Below are positions 20,603 to 33,200 of a stretch of DNA of 59,595 nucleotides, piece by piece. The notes under the pieces are model-generated. The model had not been told where the DNA came from. It did no database searches and was given only the letters and a program-made list of their open reading frames with translations. Source of the stretch: Halobacillus litoralis (GTDB lineage Bacteria; Bacillota; Bacilli; Bacillales; Halobacillaceae). The DNA is taken from the NCBI RefSeq assembly GCF_020171725.1, contig NZ_JAIVAJ010000011.1, forward strand, positions 1 to 59,595. The letters are read 5' to 3'. Every line of letters starts with the position of its first letter. Positions within the stretch are counted from its first letter, which is position 1. The position numbers and the translations under genes were made by a program.

Positions 20603-21244
20603 TTACTTGTTTGTTTTAGTTGGAAGGACTTCTCCACGATAGATCCACACTTTAACACCAAGCTTACCGTAAGTGGTGTCTGCTTCTGCAGTTCCGTAGT
20701 CGATGTCTGCACGAAGTGTGTGAAGTGGTACAGTTCCTTCACTGTAGTATTCTGCACGAGCGATGTCCGCGCCACCTAGACGGCCGGATACTTGGGTACG
20801 AATACCTTTAGCTCCTGCGCGCATAGCACGTTGCAATGTTTGTTTCTGAGCACGACGGAAAGAAACACGGTTCTCCAATTGACGTGCGATATTGTCAGCT
20901 ACAAGAGTAGCGTCAAGATCTGGTTTCTTCACTTCAACGATGTTGATGTGAACTCTCTTACCAGTGAGTTGGTTTAGATTTTTACGAAGTGCTTCTACTT
21001 CAGAACCACCTTTACCGATAACCATACCAGGCTTAGCCGTGTGGACAGTGATGTTCACGCGGTTCGCTGCACGTTCAATCTCAACAGTAGAAAGAGCAGC
21101 ATCTTTAAGGCGTTCTTCAACATATTCACGAATCTTAATGTCTTCATGTAACAAGTCTGCGTAGTCTTTGCCAGCGTACCACTTGGATTCCCAATCGCGG
21201 ATGACGCCGATACGAAGACCTACTGGATTAATTTTTTGACCCAC
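20603..21244 (-). CDS. rpsC: 30S ribosomal protein S3
   Basis: 213 aa. The KH domain shows [17 protein letters not shown] (about residues 75-91) and the C-terminal domain shows [18 protein letters not shown]3 lines the mRNA entry tunnel and contributes helicase activity with S4 and S5. Confidence 0.97.
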   Translation of the reverse strand: MGQKINPVGLRIGVIRDWESKWYAGKDYADLLHEDIKIREYVEERLKDAALSTVEIERAANRVNITVHTAKPGMVIGKGGSEVEALRKNLNQLTGKRVHINIVEVKKPDLDATLVADNIARQLENRVSFRRAQKQTLQRAMRAGAKGIRTQVSGRLGGADIARAEYYSEGTVPLHTLRADIDYGTAEADTTYGKLGVKVWIYRGEVLPTKTNK

Positions 21245-21247
21245 TGA

Positions 21248-21589
21248 TTATCCCTCCTTTTTTTCTGATACAACCACTGTGATGTGGCTAGTGCGTTTGT
21301 TGATTTGGCTTGCGCGGCCCATTGCACGAGGGCGGAAACGTTTAAGAGTTACCCCTTCGTTTACAAACGCTTCGGAAACGTATAGGTTTTCCGGGTCCAT
21401 TTCATAATTGTGTTCTGCGTTAGCGATCGCAGAGTTAAGGACTTTCTCAACTACTGGAGATGCGCCACGTTCTTTAAGACGTAACGTCGCTATCGCTTCA
21501 CCTACATCTTTTCCTCGAATCAAATCAATAACTAGACGAGCTTTACGAGGAGCGATACGAACGGTTTTAGCAACTGCTTTAGCTTGCAT
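21248..21589 (-). CDS. rplV: 50S ribosomal protein L22
   Basis: 113 aa. [17 protein letters not shown] and the C-terminal beta-hairpin region with [14 protein letters not shown], which lines the exit tunnel where macrolides bind, are intact. It lies 3 nt before rpsC. Confidence 0.97.
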   Translation of the reverse strand: MQAKAVAKTVRIAPRKARLVIDLIRGKDVGEAIATLRLKERGASPVVEKVLNSAIANAEHNYEMDPENLYVSEAFVNEGVTLKRFRPRAMGRASQINKRTSHITVVVSEKKEG

Positions 21590-21609
21590 TGGAGTGCCTC
21601 CTCTCTAAT

Positions 21610-21888
21610 TTAGCGTTTTGTTTTCTTATCGTCACCAGAGTGTCCCTTGAACGTACGGGATGGTGCGAATTCACCTAGTTTATGACCTACCATGTCTTCA
21701 GTAACGTAGACTGGTACGTGCTTACGACCATCATAAACTGCGATAGTGTGTCCAACAAAGTTTGGGAAGATTGTAGAACGGCGAGACCAAGTTTTCACCA
21801 CTTGTTGCTTGCCATCTTCGTTAAGCTTCTCAACTTTTTTCATTAAATGATCATCTACAAAAGGTCCCTTTTTCAGGCTGCGGCCCAT
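21610..21888 (-). CDS. rpsS: 30S ribosomal protein S19
   Basis: 92 aa: [19 protein letters not shown] and [21 protein letters not shown]19 is in the 30S head and contacts S13. It lies between rplB and rplV. Confidence 0.97.
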   Translation of the reverse strand: MGRSLKKGPFVDDHLMKKVEKLNEDGKQQVVKTWSRRSTIFPNFVGHTIAVYDGRKHVPVYVTEDMVGHKLGEFAPSRTFKGHSGDDKKTKR

Positions 21889-21945
21889 GAATAAACCTCC
21901 CTTCGCGATTGAGAGACGGGTTTTATCGCCCGTCTTACAACCCCG

Positions 21946-22779
21946 TTATTTTTTGCCACGACGGCGTACGATATATTTATCAGACGGCTTGTTGCGTTTT
22001 CTCGTCTTGTAACCAAGTGTTGGTTTACCCCATGGAGATACTGGAGAAGGCATACCGATTGGCGCGCGTCCTTCACCACCACCGTGTGGGTGATCACTAG
22101 GGTTCATTACAGAACCACGTACAGTTGGGCGCTTACCTTGCCAACGAGAACGTCCAGCTTTACCAACGCTGATTAGTTCGTGCTGTAGGTTACCAACTTG
22201 ACCGATTGTAGCACGGCAAGTGCTTAGTACCAAGCGAACTTCACCAGATGTTAGACGTACTAGCGTGTATTTTTCTTCACGACCAAGGATTTGTGCAGAT
22301 GCACCAGCTGAACGTACAAGCTGACCACCGCGTCCTGGTTTCAATTCAATGTTGTGTACTGTTGTACCAACTGGAATGTCTTTAAGTGTAAGTGCGTTAC
22401 CTGGTTTGATATCTGCACCTTCACCAGAAATGATTTCTGTGCCAACCTGAACACCTTTCGGAGCTAGGATGTAGCGTTTTTCACCATCAACATAGTTGAT
22501 AAGTGCAATGTTAGCGGTACGGTTTGGATCGTATTCGATCGTAGCAACGCGTCCTGGTATACCATCTTTATCACGCTTGAAGTCGATGATACGGTATTTG
22601 CGTTTGTGTCCACCGCCCTGATGACGAACCGTTAGTTTACCTTGGTTGTTACGTCCTCCACGCTTGTGTAAAGGAGCAACAAGGGTGCTTTCCGGCTTAT
22701 CAGTAGTGATCTCAGCAAAATCAGATACTGTCATGTGTCGACGACCGTTAGTAATCGGTCGGAACTTTTTAATCGCCAT
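21946..22779 (-). CDS. rplB: 50S ribosomal protein L2
   Basis: 277 aa, full length. The C-terminal block [20 protein letters not shown] contains the conserved His near the peptidyl transferase centre. L2 is needed for subunit association. Confidence 0.98.
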   Translation of the reverse strand: MAIKKFRPITNGRRHMTVSDFAEITTDKPESTLVAPLHKRGGRNNQGKLTVRHQGGGHKRKYRIIDFKRDKDGIPGRVATIEYDPNRTANIALINYVDGEKRYILAPKGVQVGTEIISGEGADIKPGNALTLKDIPVGTTVHNIELKPGRGGQLVRSAGASAQILGREEKYTLVRLTSGEVRLVLSTCRATIGQVGNLQHELISVGKAGRSRWQGKRPTVRGSVMNPSDHPHGGGEGRAPIGMPSPVSPWGKPTLGYKTRKRNKPSDKYIVRRRGKK

Positions 22780-22814
22780 CTCTATTTCCCTCCTTCTTTA
22801 TATATGGTTTATTT

Positions 22815-23102
22815 TTATACTTCGAAGAATTCTAGTTCTTCACTGTCTTGTGTTAGCTTAACAATTGCCTTCTTACGATCAGAACGGTATCCACCGTAAC
22901 GACCCATACGCTTGTATTTACCTTTAAGGTTCATCGTGTTAACAGACTCAACGCTTACGCCGAAGATTTCTTCAACAGCAACTTTGATTTCTGTTTTGTT
23001 CGCCTTAGGGTTTACTTCAAACGTATATTTCTTTTCTCCCATAAGATCAGCAGAATGTTCAGTAATGACAGGGCGCTTAATGATGTCGCGTGGTTCTTTC
23101 AT
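22815..23102 (-). CDS. rplW: 50S ribosomal protein L23
   Basis: 95 aa. [17 protein letters not shown] and [20 protein letters not shown] are typical; L23 is the main docking site for trigger factor and SRP at the tunnel exit. It overlaps rplD by one base. Confidence 0.97.
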   Translation of the reverse strand: MKEPRDIIKRPVITEHSADLMGEKKYTFEVNPKANKTEIKVAVEEIFGVSVESVNTMNLKGKYKRMGRYGGYRSDRKKAIVKLTQDSEELEFFEV

Positions 23103-23725
23103 TATGAGAGCACCTCCCCTGCTTTTTCAGCTGCTTCCTTCGTAAGGATCAGCTTGTCATGCGTTAGTAAATCTAACACACTAACCTCTTCCACAGAAAG
23201 AGCTTTTACTGTAGGAATGTTGTTAGATGAAAGAGTTACGTTTTCATCTTTGTCCGCTGTTACGATCAATGCCTTTTCGTTGACATCCAGCGCGTTAAGA
23301 ATGCTTGTTACTTCTTTAGTCTTTGGAGCATCTAGAGATAGGCTCTCAAGAACAATGATGTTCTCTTCTTTGACTTTAGAAGAAAAAGCAGACTGAAGTG
23401 CTAGACGACGTACTTTTCTTGGCATTGTGTAGCTGTAACTACGTGGTGTAGGACCGAATACAGTTCCACCGCCAACCCATTGAGGGGAACGAGTGGATCC
23501 TTGACGCGCACGGCCTGTACCTTTTTGGCGCCATGGCTTACGTCCACCGCCACTAACTTCAGAGCGTCCTTTTACTTTGTGTGTGCCTTGGCGAAGATTC
23601 GCGCGCTGCATCACAACAGTTTCGTGTAGTACATGAGTATTTGGTTCAATACCGAAAACGGCATCGTTAAGTTCAATATCACCAACGTTAGAACCACTTT
23701 GGTTTAATAGTGCTACTTTAGGCAT
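23102..23725 (-). CDS. rplD: 50S ribosomal protein L4
   Basis: 207 aa. The extended loop reaching the exit tunnel contains [21 protein letters not shown]4 controls the S10 operon in E. coli; whether it does here is unknown, though the operon has a structured leader. Confidence 0.97.
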   Translation of the reverse strand: MPKVALLNQSGSNVGDIELNDAVFGIEPNTHVLHETVVMQRANLRQGTHKVKGRSEVSGGGRKPWRQKGTGRARQGSTRSPQWVGGGTVFGPTPRSYSYTMPRKVRRLALQSAFSSKVKEENIIVLESLSLDAPKTKEVTSILNALDVNEKALIVTADKDENVTLSSNNIPTVKALSVEEVSVLDLLTHDKLILTKEAAEKAGEVLS

Positions 23726-23747
23726 GACATATCCTCCCTTCCGTTAA

Positions 23748-24383
23748 TTATTTGCTAGCCTTAACTGCACTCGAGATTGTAAGGTATGATTTTTTCGCAC
23801 CTGGTACGTTACCTTTGATTAGTAGAAGGTTACGTTCAGCGTCCACCTTCACAACTTCAAGGTTTTGAAGCGTTACTTGTTCGCCACCCATACGTCCAGC
23901 AAGTTTTTTGCCTTTGTGTACTTTGGCTGGGTCAGCACCTTGTCCCATAGAACCAGAACGGCGCTGGAAACGGGAACCGTGAGTCTTAGGTCCAGTAGAT
24001 TGGTTATGGCGCTTGATTGCACCTTGGAATCCTTTACCTTTAGAAGTTCCTGTAACGTCAATTACGTCACCAGCTTCAAAAATATCAACTTTAACCTCTT
24101 GACCTAGTTCGTAGTCATCAAGGTTTGTTGTACGGAATTCACGAATGTAGCGCTTAGGTGTTGTGCTTGCTTTCTCAGCGTGGCCTTTTTCAGGCTTTGT
24201 TTGACGGTTTGGCTTTTGATCAGCGAATCCAAGTTGAAGCGCTTCGTAACCATCGTTTTCTTGTGTCTTCTTCTGAAGAACAACGTTTGGTTCAGCTTCT
24301 ACAACTGTTACTGGAATCAATTCTCCGTTTTCAGAGAAGATCTGAGTCATGCCAATTTTACGTCCTAAGATTCCTTTCGTCAT
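23748..24383 (-). CDS. rplC: 50S ribosomal protein L3
   Basis: 211 aa from the ATG at 24383 ([16 protein letters not shown]), with AGGAGG 8 nt upstream; three more in-frame codons precede it without support. The block [20 protein letters not shown] reaches the peptidyl transferase centre. Confidence 0.97.
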   Translation of the reverse strand: MTKGILGRKIGMTQIFSENGELIPVTVVEAEPNVVLQKKTQENDGYEALQLGFADQKPNRQTKPEKGHAEKASTTPKRYIREFRTTNLDDYELGQEVKVDIFEAGDVIDVTGTSKGKGFQGAIKRHNQSTGPKTHGSRFQRRSGSMGQGADPAKVHKGKKLAGRMGGEQVTLQNLEVVKVDAERNLLLIKGNVPGAKKSYLTISSAVKASK

Positions 24384-24415
24384 CCGATACACCTCCTATT
24401 ATTTTAACTTAAGAT

Positions 24416-24829
<414 letters not shown>

Positions 24830-24857
24830 TCATCGCCTTTTATGACCAACATTATTC

Positions 24858-24886
24858 ATTATATAGAAGAAAGTCGGTCAATGCAA
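24858..24886 (-). promoter_or_regulatory. proximal promoter of the S10 operon
   Basis: -35 TTGCAT (24881-24886), 17 bp spacer, perfect -10 TATAAT (24858-24863). Start would be near 24851, giving a leader of about 127 nt. Confidence 0.85.
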
Positions 24887-24927
24887 GGATTTATCCATAA
24901 AAATTTTCTTTATGAACACATCCATAT

Positions 24928-24956
24928 AGTATACTAACTCAACCACTATTTTTCAA
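24928..24956 (-). promoter_or_regulatory. distal promoter of the S10 operon
   Basis: -35 TTGAAA (24951-24956), 17 bp spacer, -10 TATACT (24928-24933). It stands 70 bp upstream of the first promoter, making a tandem pair. Confidence 0.75.
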
Positions 24957-25260
24957 GGGCTGTTTAGTAATTTGTTGTGTCGCTCCGGCGTTTTTCCACT
25001 TTTTCTATTTAAACAGATATCCTCATTCATTTCAAGCCATAACTGTACATAGATTAGAATAGCAGGCTCATACGAGAGCGTCGATTTATGAATTGCTTCC
25101 TTAGATTATTTAAAACAGAGGTGATTTCATCGTAAAAATATAGAGCACGGCATGTATTCACCGGGTTGCTTCCCCGCACAAATATGGATTGGATAACATG
25201 ACGTCATAAGGTTCTGTATCCACTGATCATCCCTATCAGTACAGAACCTTTCTCAACAAC
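24957..25260. other. gene-free stretch between tufA and S10 promoters, with palindromes
   Basis: No open frame with an RBS is visible on either strand. B. subtilis has ybaC here; no trace of it is recognisable. The stretch holds a 10-bp palindrome ATGACGTCAT (25198-25207) directly joined to a long hairpin (25208-25218 with 25240-25250, inner 25223-25227 with 25235-25239) without a T-run on the minus strand, and a small hairpin around 25158-25175. The rest shows nothing I can name. Confidence 0.6.
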
Positions 25261-25288
25261 AAAAAAGACAGCAGGGAAAACCCTGCTG
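25261..25288 (-). terminator. tufA terminator
   Basis: CAGCAGGG (25269-25276) pairs with CCCTGCTG (25281-25288) across a 4-nt loop, followed on the minus strand by TCTTTTTTGTTG. It ends the str operon. Confidence 0.95.
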
Positions 25289-25312
25289 CCTCATTTATAT
25301 CAGTAACCGAGA

Positions 25313-26503
<1,191 letters not shown>

Positions 26504-26556
26504 TGTATATTTCCTCCTTTAAATAAGTAGCAATTAATATAGTTACTTTATTTGCA

Positions 26557-26585
26557 GCTTAGAAGTAAGAAACTTACTTCTAAGC
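26557..26585. other. perfect 13-bp hairpin in the fusA-tufA gap
   Basis: GCTTAGAAGTAAG pairs with CTTACTTCTAAGC across a 3-nt loop. On the minus strand no T-run follows, so it is not a standard terminator. It could be an RNase processing or stabilising element that allows tufA mRNA to exceed fusA mRNA. Confidence 0.7.
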
Positions 26586-26625
26586 TTACAATACAAGTTA
26601 TACTTCAACTGATCAAAAAAATCAA

Positions 26626-28704
26626 TTATTCACCAGCATTTTTCTTGATGATTTCTTCAGAAATGCTCTTCGGTACTTCTTCGTAGTGATCGAAGTGCAT
26701 CGTGTACGTTCCGCGACCTTGCGTGTTAGAACGTAGAGCCGTTGCGTAACCGAACATTTCTGCAAGTGGAACAAATGCTTTAACAACCTGAGCATTACCA
26801 CGAGTTTCCATACCTTCAACACGTCCACGACGGGAAGTTACGTCACCCATGATGTCACCCATGTATTCTTCTGGAATGACTACTTCAACTTTCATCATTG
26901 GCTCAAGAAGAACTGGTTTACACTTGTTCTTCGCCTCTTTAAGTGCCATAGATGCGGCTACTTTAAAGGCCATCTCGTTGGAGTCGACATCGTGGTAAGA
27001 ACCATCGTAAAGTGTCGCTTTAATGTCTACCATAGGGTAGCCAGCAAGTACACCGTTTTCCAAGGATTCTTTAATACCCTGCTCTACAGAAGGGATATAT
27101 TCACGTGGTACAACACCACCAACGATTTTGTTTACGAATTCGAATCCAGCACCTTCGTCGTTTGGCTCGAATTCAACCCATACGTGACCGAATTGTCCAC
27201 GACCACCGGATTGACGTACGAACTTACCTTCAACTTGTGCACTAGCACGGAAAGTCTCACGGTAAGAAACTTGTGGAGCACCGATATTCGCTTCAACTTT
27301 AAACTCACGACGCAGGCGGTCAACGATGATGTCAAGGTGAAGCTCACCCATACCAGCGATGATCGTTTGTCCTGTTTCTACGTTTGTTTCAGTTTGGAAT
27401 GTCGGATCTTCTTCAGCAAGTTTACCTAGTGCAATAGCCATCTTATCTTGGTCCGCTTTGGACTTCGGCTCGATCGCTACTGAGATAACTGGCTCAGGGA
27501 ATTCCATAGACTCAAGGATAACAAGGCTCTTCTCATCACACAATGTGTCACCAGTACCTGTGTCCTTAAGACCTACAGCACCCGCAATATCACCGGCGTA
27601 TACAGTGGAGATCTCTTCACGAGAGTTGGCGTGCATTTGTAGGATACGACCTACACGCTCACGCTTATCTTTCGTGGAGTTCTTCACGTAAGAACCAGCG
27701 GATAGTGTACCTGAGTAAACACGGAAGAAGGTAAGTTTACCAACGTAAGGGTCTGTTGCAACTTTAAATGCCAATGCAGAGAATGGCTCGCTGTCATCAG
27801 CCTTACGGACAACTTCTTCTTCTGTTTGAGGTACGTGACCTTCAATTGGTGGTACATCTAATGGAGATGGAAGGTAATCAATAACTCCATCGATTAGAAG
27901 TTGAACACCTTTGTTCTTGAAGGCAGAACCACAGAATACAGGATAGAACTCAACGCTTAGAGTCGCGTTACGGATCGCAACTTTCAACTCTTCGTTAGAG
28001 ATTTCTTCCCCTTCAAGATATTTCATCATCAATTCTTCATCAAGCTCAGCTACTGCCTCGATAAGGTTAGCGCGTTGCTCTTCAGCAAGTTCTTGATGAT
28101 CTTCAGGAATCGGGCGTGCCTCAGCACGAGTACCCAGGTCATCCATGTAGTAGTAAGCTTCCATCGTTACAAGGTCGATGATTCCTTCGAAATCATCTTC
28201 CGCACCGATAGGAAGTTGAACAGCTGCAGCATTTGCACCTAGGCGATCTTTAAGCGTTCCTAGGGAGTACAAGAAGTCTGCGCCGATTTTGTCCATCTTG
28301 TTTACGAAAACAATACGTGGAACACCGTAAGTTGTAGCTTGGCGCCAAACGGTTTCAGTTTGTGGCTCAACACCAGACTGAGCGTCTAGTACAGCTACTG
28401 ATCCGTCAAGTACACGCAGGGAACGTTCAACCTCTACAGTGAAGTCTACGTGTCCTGGAGTATCGATGATGTTAATACGGTGACCTTTCCATTGAGCAGT
28501 TGTCGCAGCGGAAGTGATTGTAATTCCACGCTCTTGTTCCTGCTCCATCCAGTCCATTTGGGAAGCTCCTTCGTGAGTTTCGCCAATCTTGTGGATACGT
28601 CCTGTGTAGAAAAGAATACGCTCTGTTGCTGTTGTTTTACCAGCATCAATGTGAGCCATGATCCCGATATTACGGGTCTTTTCCAAGGAGAACTCTCTAG
28701 CCAT
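26626..28704 (-). CDS. fusA: elongation factor G
   Basis: 692 aa. GTPase motifs [18 protein letters not shown] and NKMDK are present, and all five domains are full length (domain IV near [12 protein letters not shown], ending KKNAGE). EF-G drives translocation and, with RRF, ribosome recycling. It lies between rpsG and tufA; AAGGAG is the RBS. Fusidic-acid-relevant regions look normal. Confidence 0.99.
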   Translation of the reverse strand: MAREFSLEKTRNIGIMAHIDAGKTTATERILFYTGRIHKIGETHEGASQMDWMEQEQERGITITSAATTAQWKGHRINIIDTPGHVDFTVEVERSLRVLDGSVAVLDAQSGVEPQTETVWRQATTYGVPRIVFVNKMDKIGADFLYSLGTLKDRLGANAAAVQLPIGAEDDFEGIIDLVTMEAYYYMDDLGTRAEARPIPEDHQELAEEQRANLIEAVAELDEELMMKYLEGEEISNEELKVAIRNATLSVEFYPVFCGSAFKNKGVQLLIDGVIDYLPSPLDVPPIEGHVPQTEEEVVRKADDSEPFSALAFKVATDPYVGKLTFFRVYSGTLSAGSYVKNSTKDKRERVGRILQMHANSREEISTVYAGDIAGAVGLKDTGTGDTLCDEKSLVILESMEFPEPVISVAIEPKSKADQDKMAIALGKLAEEDPTFQTETNVETGQTIIAGMGELHLDIIVDRLRREFKVEANIGAPQVSYRETFRASAQVEGKFVRQSGGRGQFGHVWVEFEPNDEGAGFEFVNKIVGGVVPREYIPSVEQGIKESLENGVLAGYPMVDIKATLYDGSYHDVDSNEMAFKVAASMALKEAKNKCKPVLLEPMMKVEVVIPEEYMGDIMGDVTSRRGRVEGMETRGNAQVVKAFVPLAEMFGYATALRSNTQGRGTYTMHFDHYEEVPKSISEEIIKKNAGE

Positions 28705-28746
28705 GACATTTTCTCCTTCCTGATTGAACTTTTATTTGAATGGGAA

Positions 28747-29217
28747 TTACCAGCGATAGTGAGCGAATGCTTTATTCGCTTCCGCCATCTTGTGCATTTC
28801 CTCACGGCGCTTAACTGAAGCACCTGTGTTGTTTGCTGCATCTAGAATTTCGTTTGCTAGACGCTCTTCCATTGTTTTCTCTCCGCGAAGACGCGCATAG
28901 TTAACAATGAAACGCAAACCTAGAGCCTGACGACGCTCTGGACGAACCTCAACAGGTACCTGGTAGTTGGAACCACCTACACGACGAGCGCGTACTTCCA
29001 ATACAGGCATTACGTTCTTCATTGCTTGATCAAAAGCTTCCATAGCATCGTTACCGCTACGCTCCTGAACTAGCTCGAACGCTTTATAAAGAATCTTCTG
29101 AGCTTTACCGCGCTGACCGTCAACCATGATTTGGTTGATCAAGCGAGTAACAAGCTTAGAGTTATACATCGGATCTGGTAATACATCACGTTTTGCTACT
29201 GGACCTTTACGTGGCAT
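28747..29217 (-). CDS. rpsG: 30S ribosomal protein S7
   Basis: 156 aa. [19 protein letters not shown] at the N-terminus and [20 protein letters not shown] at the end are typical. S7 starts assembly of the 30S head and lies near the E-site tRNA. Confidence 0.98.
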   Translation of the reverse strand: MPRKGPVAKRDVLPDPMYNSKLVTRLINQIMVDGQRGKAQKILYKAFELVQERSGNDAMEAFDQAMKNVMPVLEVRARRVGGSNYQVPVEVRPERRQALGLRFIVNYARLRGEKTMEERLANEILDAANNTGASVKRREEMHKMAEANKAFAHYRW

Positions 29218-29268
29218 TGGTTAGCCTCCCTTCATTCTTGTTCTATTTAATCGATAGATGACTATCGT

Positions 29269-29688
29269 TTATTTTTTAGCTTTAGGCTTCTTAGTACCGT
29301 ATTTAGAGCGGCCTTGCATACGTCCATCTACGCTTGCAGTATCTAGTGCACCACGTACGATTGTGTAACGTACACCTGGTAAGTCTTTAACCTTACCGCC
29401 ACGGATTAGTACAACACTGTGCTCTTGAAGGTTGTGGCCGATACCAGGGATATAAGCGTTAACCTCAAGCTGGTTCGTTAGACGAACACGAGCATATTTA
29501 CGAAGAGCGGAGTTTGGCTTCTTCGGAGTCATTGTACCAACACGAGTACAAACACCACGTTTTTGTGGAGAGTTCTCGTTCGTCATACGTTTTTTATAGC
29601 TGTTGTAACCTTTGTTCAACGCAGGTGCCGTAGCCTTTCTAGACTTCGCCACACGTCCTTTACGAACTAGTTGGTTAATAGTAGGCAT
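29269..29688 (-). CDS. rpsL: 30S ribosomal protein S12
   Basis: 139 aa from the ATG at 29688 ([16 protein letters not shown]), with GGGAGG about 9 nt upstream; 21 more in-frame codons lack support. The decoding-centre motif [17 protein letters not shown] and the GRGGKV-like loop [17 protein letters not shown] carry the wild-type lysines at which streptomycin resistance arises. Confidence 0.98.
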   Translation of the reverse strand: MPTINQLVRKGRVAKSRKATAPALNKGYNSYKKRMTNENSPQKRGVCTRVGTMTPKKPNSALRKYARVRLTNQLEVNAYIPGIGHNLQEHSVVLIRGGKVKDLPGVRYTIVRGALDTASVDGRMQGRSKYGTKKPKAKK

Positions 29689-29741
29689 GTTTGATGTCCT
29701 CCCTTCCTTAATTCTTAATACCACACATCCAGGTGGTTCAT

Positions 29742-29786
29742 AAAAAGGCAAAAAACAAAGCTTTCGCGATAAACGCCAAAACTTTA
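29742..29786 (-). terminator. terminator or attenuator between rplGB and rpsL
   Basis: AAAGCTTTCGCG... on the plus strand (29758-29786) folds as a stem of 8 and 3 bp with one mismatch, followed on the minus strand by GTTTTTTGCCTTTTT. It overlaps the rplGB stop codon. It would split transcripts from upstream and the str operon, or attenuate readthrough. Confidence 0.5.
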
Positions 29787-30035
29787 TTGCTTTATAGCTA
29801 CTGTAGCAGCGCCAACATCAATACCACATGCTTCACCCAATGCTTCCATCGAAGGAACATTTGTGTGCGGTATGTTTAATTGCCTGGCTAACTGGACTAC
29901 TTTTGCCGTCATCGACTGATCGGCATCGTCAGCCGTTATGACCTCATTCACTTCACCATTTTTCATGGCTTTCAGTGTTTGTTTGGTCCCGATTACTATC
30001 TCTGATTTAGCCTGTGCTACTTTTTCATAAGACAT
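29784..30035 (-). CDS. rplGB: L7Ae-family kink-turn RNA-binding protein (YbxF type)
   Basis: 83 aa, the size of B. subtilis YbxF. L7Ae fold signature: [27 protein letters not shown] followed by [12 protein letters not shown] and the C-terminal [15 protein letters not shown] (shown here in parts). Such proteins bind kink-turns in RNA; the cellular target in Firmicutes is unclear, though the gene is always near rpsL. It begins with its own promoter set inside an inverted repeat. Confidence 0.9.
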   Translation of the reverse strand: MSYEKVAQAKSEIVIGTKQTLKAMKNGEVNEVITADDADQSMTAKVVQLARQLNIPHTNVPSMEALGEACGIDVGAATVAIKQ

Positions 30036-30082
30036 CTTTCATATCCTCCAAAGTAACAAGGATAAACGGAAGCACCTTGATT

Positions 30083-30127
30083 ATATTATCACTACCCAAA
30101 ATGCATGTCAACTGCATTTTGGGTAGT
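30083..30127 (-). promoter_or_regulatory. rplGB/str promoter embedded in a perfect 15-bp inverted repeat
   Basis: -35 TTGACA (30106-30111) and -10 TAATAT (30083-30088) have a 17 bp spacer. The -35 lies in the 7-nt loop of a perfect inverted repeat, ACTACCCAAAATGCA (30091-30105) and TGCATTTTGGGTAGT (30113-30127). One arm fills the spacer, the other lies just upstream of the -35. It may be an operator, or a hairpin ending rpoC mRNA. Confidence 0.75.
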
Positions 30128-30211
30128 TTTATAATTTTCTATCAAAGCTTCTTCAAGAAGAAGTACTGCCTCTTCGTCATTACCCTTTGTTATCTTGATA
30201 TCTCTCTATGC

Positions 30212-33200
30212 TTACGGCTGAGTTACTTCTTCTGGCTGTTCACCCGCATCGCTTGCTTCAGACTGAGCCTGAATCTTACGATAACGTGTCATTCCAGTAC
30301 CAGCCGGAACAAGTTTACCAATAATAACATTTTCTTTCAAGCCTAATAGTTCATCTCTCTTACCTTTAATCGCTGCATCAGTTAGGACACGAGTTGTTTC
30401 CTGGAAGGATGCTGCAGACAAGAAGCTGTCTGTTTCAAGAGATGCTTTCGTAATACCAAGGATGACTGGACGACCAACGGCAGGTTGTCCGCCTTCCACA
30501 AGTGCTTTTTGGTTCGCTTCCTTGAATTGGTGAATCTCAAGAAGGGAACCTGGAAGAACATCTGTGTCACCAGAGTCAAGCACACGGATCTTACGAAGCA
30601 TTTGACGAACCATGACTTCAACGTGCTTGTCGGAGATTTCAACACCTTGCATACGATATACTTTTTGAACTTCTTTAAGAAGATACTCTTGTACACCGTC
30701 AAGGCCTTGAATGTTCAGAAGTTCTTTCGGATCGATTGAACCTTCCGTTAATGGTTCTCCTGCTTGCACTTTGTCGCCGACTGCCACTTTCATACGCGCA
30801 CCGTACGGAGCAGTGTATGAACGGGATTCTACAGTACCTTGGACAACAATTTCAAGCTTCTCTTTCACTTCATTTACGTCTTCAACTGTACCTTCGATTT
30901 CGGTGATCACGGCTTGACCTTTCGGATTACGTGCTTCAACGATTTCCTGGATACGTGGAAGACCCTGTGTGATATCGTCTCCTGCTACACCACCTGTGTG
31001 GAAGGTACGCATTGTAAGCTGTGTACCTGGTTCACCGATGGACTGCGCAGCGATGATACCAACTGCTTCACCGACTTCAACTTCTTCACCTGTGGCAAGG
31101 TTACGTCCGTAACACTTCTTACAAACACCGTGTTTCGTGTTACAAGTGAATGCTGAGCGGATGACCACTTGCTCGATACCAGAATCAGAAATCTGTTTCG
31201 CAGCATCTTCAGAGATGACTTCGTTACGGGATGCAAGAAGTTCTCCTGTTTCAGGATGCTTGAGTGTCTGGAAGGACGTACGTCCGATCAGACGGTCGAT
31301 GAGTGGTTCAATGACTTCGCTACCTTCTGTCAGTGCATAGACTGGCAGGCCACGGTCTGTTCCACAATCATCTTCACGAACAATAACATCCTGCGCTACG
31401 TCTACTAGACGACGAGTCAGGTAACCTGAGTCGGCAGTCTTAAGTGCGGTATCGGCAAGACCTTTACGTGCACCGTGAGTAGAGATGAAGTACTCAAGTA
31501 CTGTCAGACCTTCACGGAAACTGGACTTGATCGGTAGTTCGATGATTCGACCAGCCGGGTTGGCCATTAGGCCACGCATACCCGCAAGCTGCGTAAAGTT
31601 AGATGCGTTACCACGTGCTCCGGAATCACTCATCATGAAGATTGGGTTGGTCGGGTCAAGTGACTTCATCAGACGATTCTGGATGTCATCTTTCGCCGCC
31701 GACCAGATTTCGATAACACGGTCATAACGCTCTTCTTCTGTAATGAGACCGCGACGGAACTGCTTGAGTACTTTATCAACTTTCTCTTGTCCTTCTTCAA
31801 GAATCTCTTGCTTCTCAGGAAGTACGACAACGTCTGATACACCAACAGTAATACCAGCTTTTGTTGAATAAGCAAACCCTAGGTCTTTCATTCGGTCAAG
31901 CATCTTAGATGTTTCACTGATCGAGAAGCGTTTGAAGACTTCTGCAATGATATCTCCTAAGATACCTTTCTTGAATGGTGATACTTCTTCACGCTTAGAG
32001 ATTTCTTCGCGGATATCTGTACCGTTCGGAACAAAGTATTGATCCGGTGTTTTGACCTCAAGGTTTTCCTGGGTCGGTTCATTTATATAAGGGAACGATG
32101 CAGGCAGCATTTCATTGAAAATCAGCTTACCTACTGTTGTAAGAAGCAACTGCTGATTCTGTTCCTCTGTAAAGGTTTCGTTGTCTAAGGAGCTTGCTTG
32201 TACGGCTACACGTGTGTGTAGGTGCACATAGCCATTCTGATAAGCCATAATCGCTTCATTCAAGTCTTTGAATGCCATACCTTCACCAACTGCTCCAGTA
32301 CGCTCAAGGGTCAGGTAATAGTTACCTAGTACCATATCTTGTGATGGTGTAACAACCGGCTTACCATCCTTAGGGTTCAGGATGTTCTGTGCGGCAAGCA
32401 TAAGAATACGTGCTTCTGCTTGTGCTTCAGACGACAATGGAACGTGAACGGCCATTTGGTCACCGTCAAAGTCTGCGTTGTATGCAGTACATACAAGCGG
32501 GTGAAGACGGATTGCACGACCTTCAACCAATGTCGGTTCGAACGCCTGGATTCCAAGACGGTGCAGTGTTGGTGCACGGTTAAGGAGTACAGGGTGTTCT
32601 TTAATGACGTCTTCAAGAACGTCCCACACTTCGTCATGGACGCGTTCAATCTTACGTTTGGCGGACTTGATGTTATGCGCAAGGCCACGAGAGACAAGCT
32701 CTTTCATGACGAATGGCTTGAACAATTCAAGTGCCATTTCTTTTGGAAGTCCACACTGATACATTTTCAGTGAAGGACCAACTACGATAACGGAACGTCC
32801 TGAGTAGTCAACACGCTTACCAAGAAGGTTTTGACGGAAACGTCCCTGTTTACCTTTCAACATGTGAGAAAGGGATTTAAGTGGACGGTTACCTGGTCCT
32901 GTAACTGGACGACCACGACGGCCGTTGTCGATCAAGGCGTCTACAGCTTCTTGAAGCATACGCTTCTCGTTCTGAACGATAATCGTTGGTGCACCAAGGT
33001 CCAACAAGCGCTTCAAGCGGTTGTTACGGTTGATGACACGACGATATAGGTCATTCAAATCAGAAGTTGCGAAACGTCCACCATCCAGCTGCACCATTGG
33101 GCGAAGCTCTGGAGGGATGACTGGTAGTACATCAAGGATCATCCATGATGGGTCATTACCTGAATGACGGAATGACTCTAGTACTTCCAAACGCTTGATG

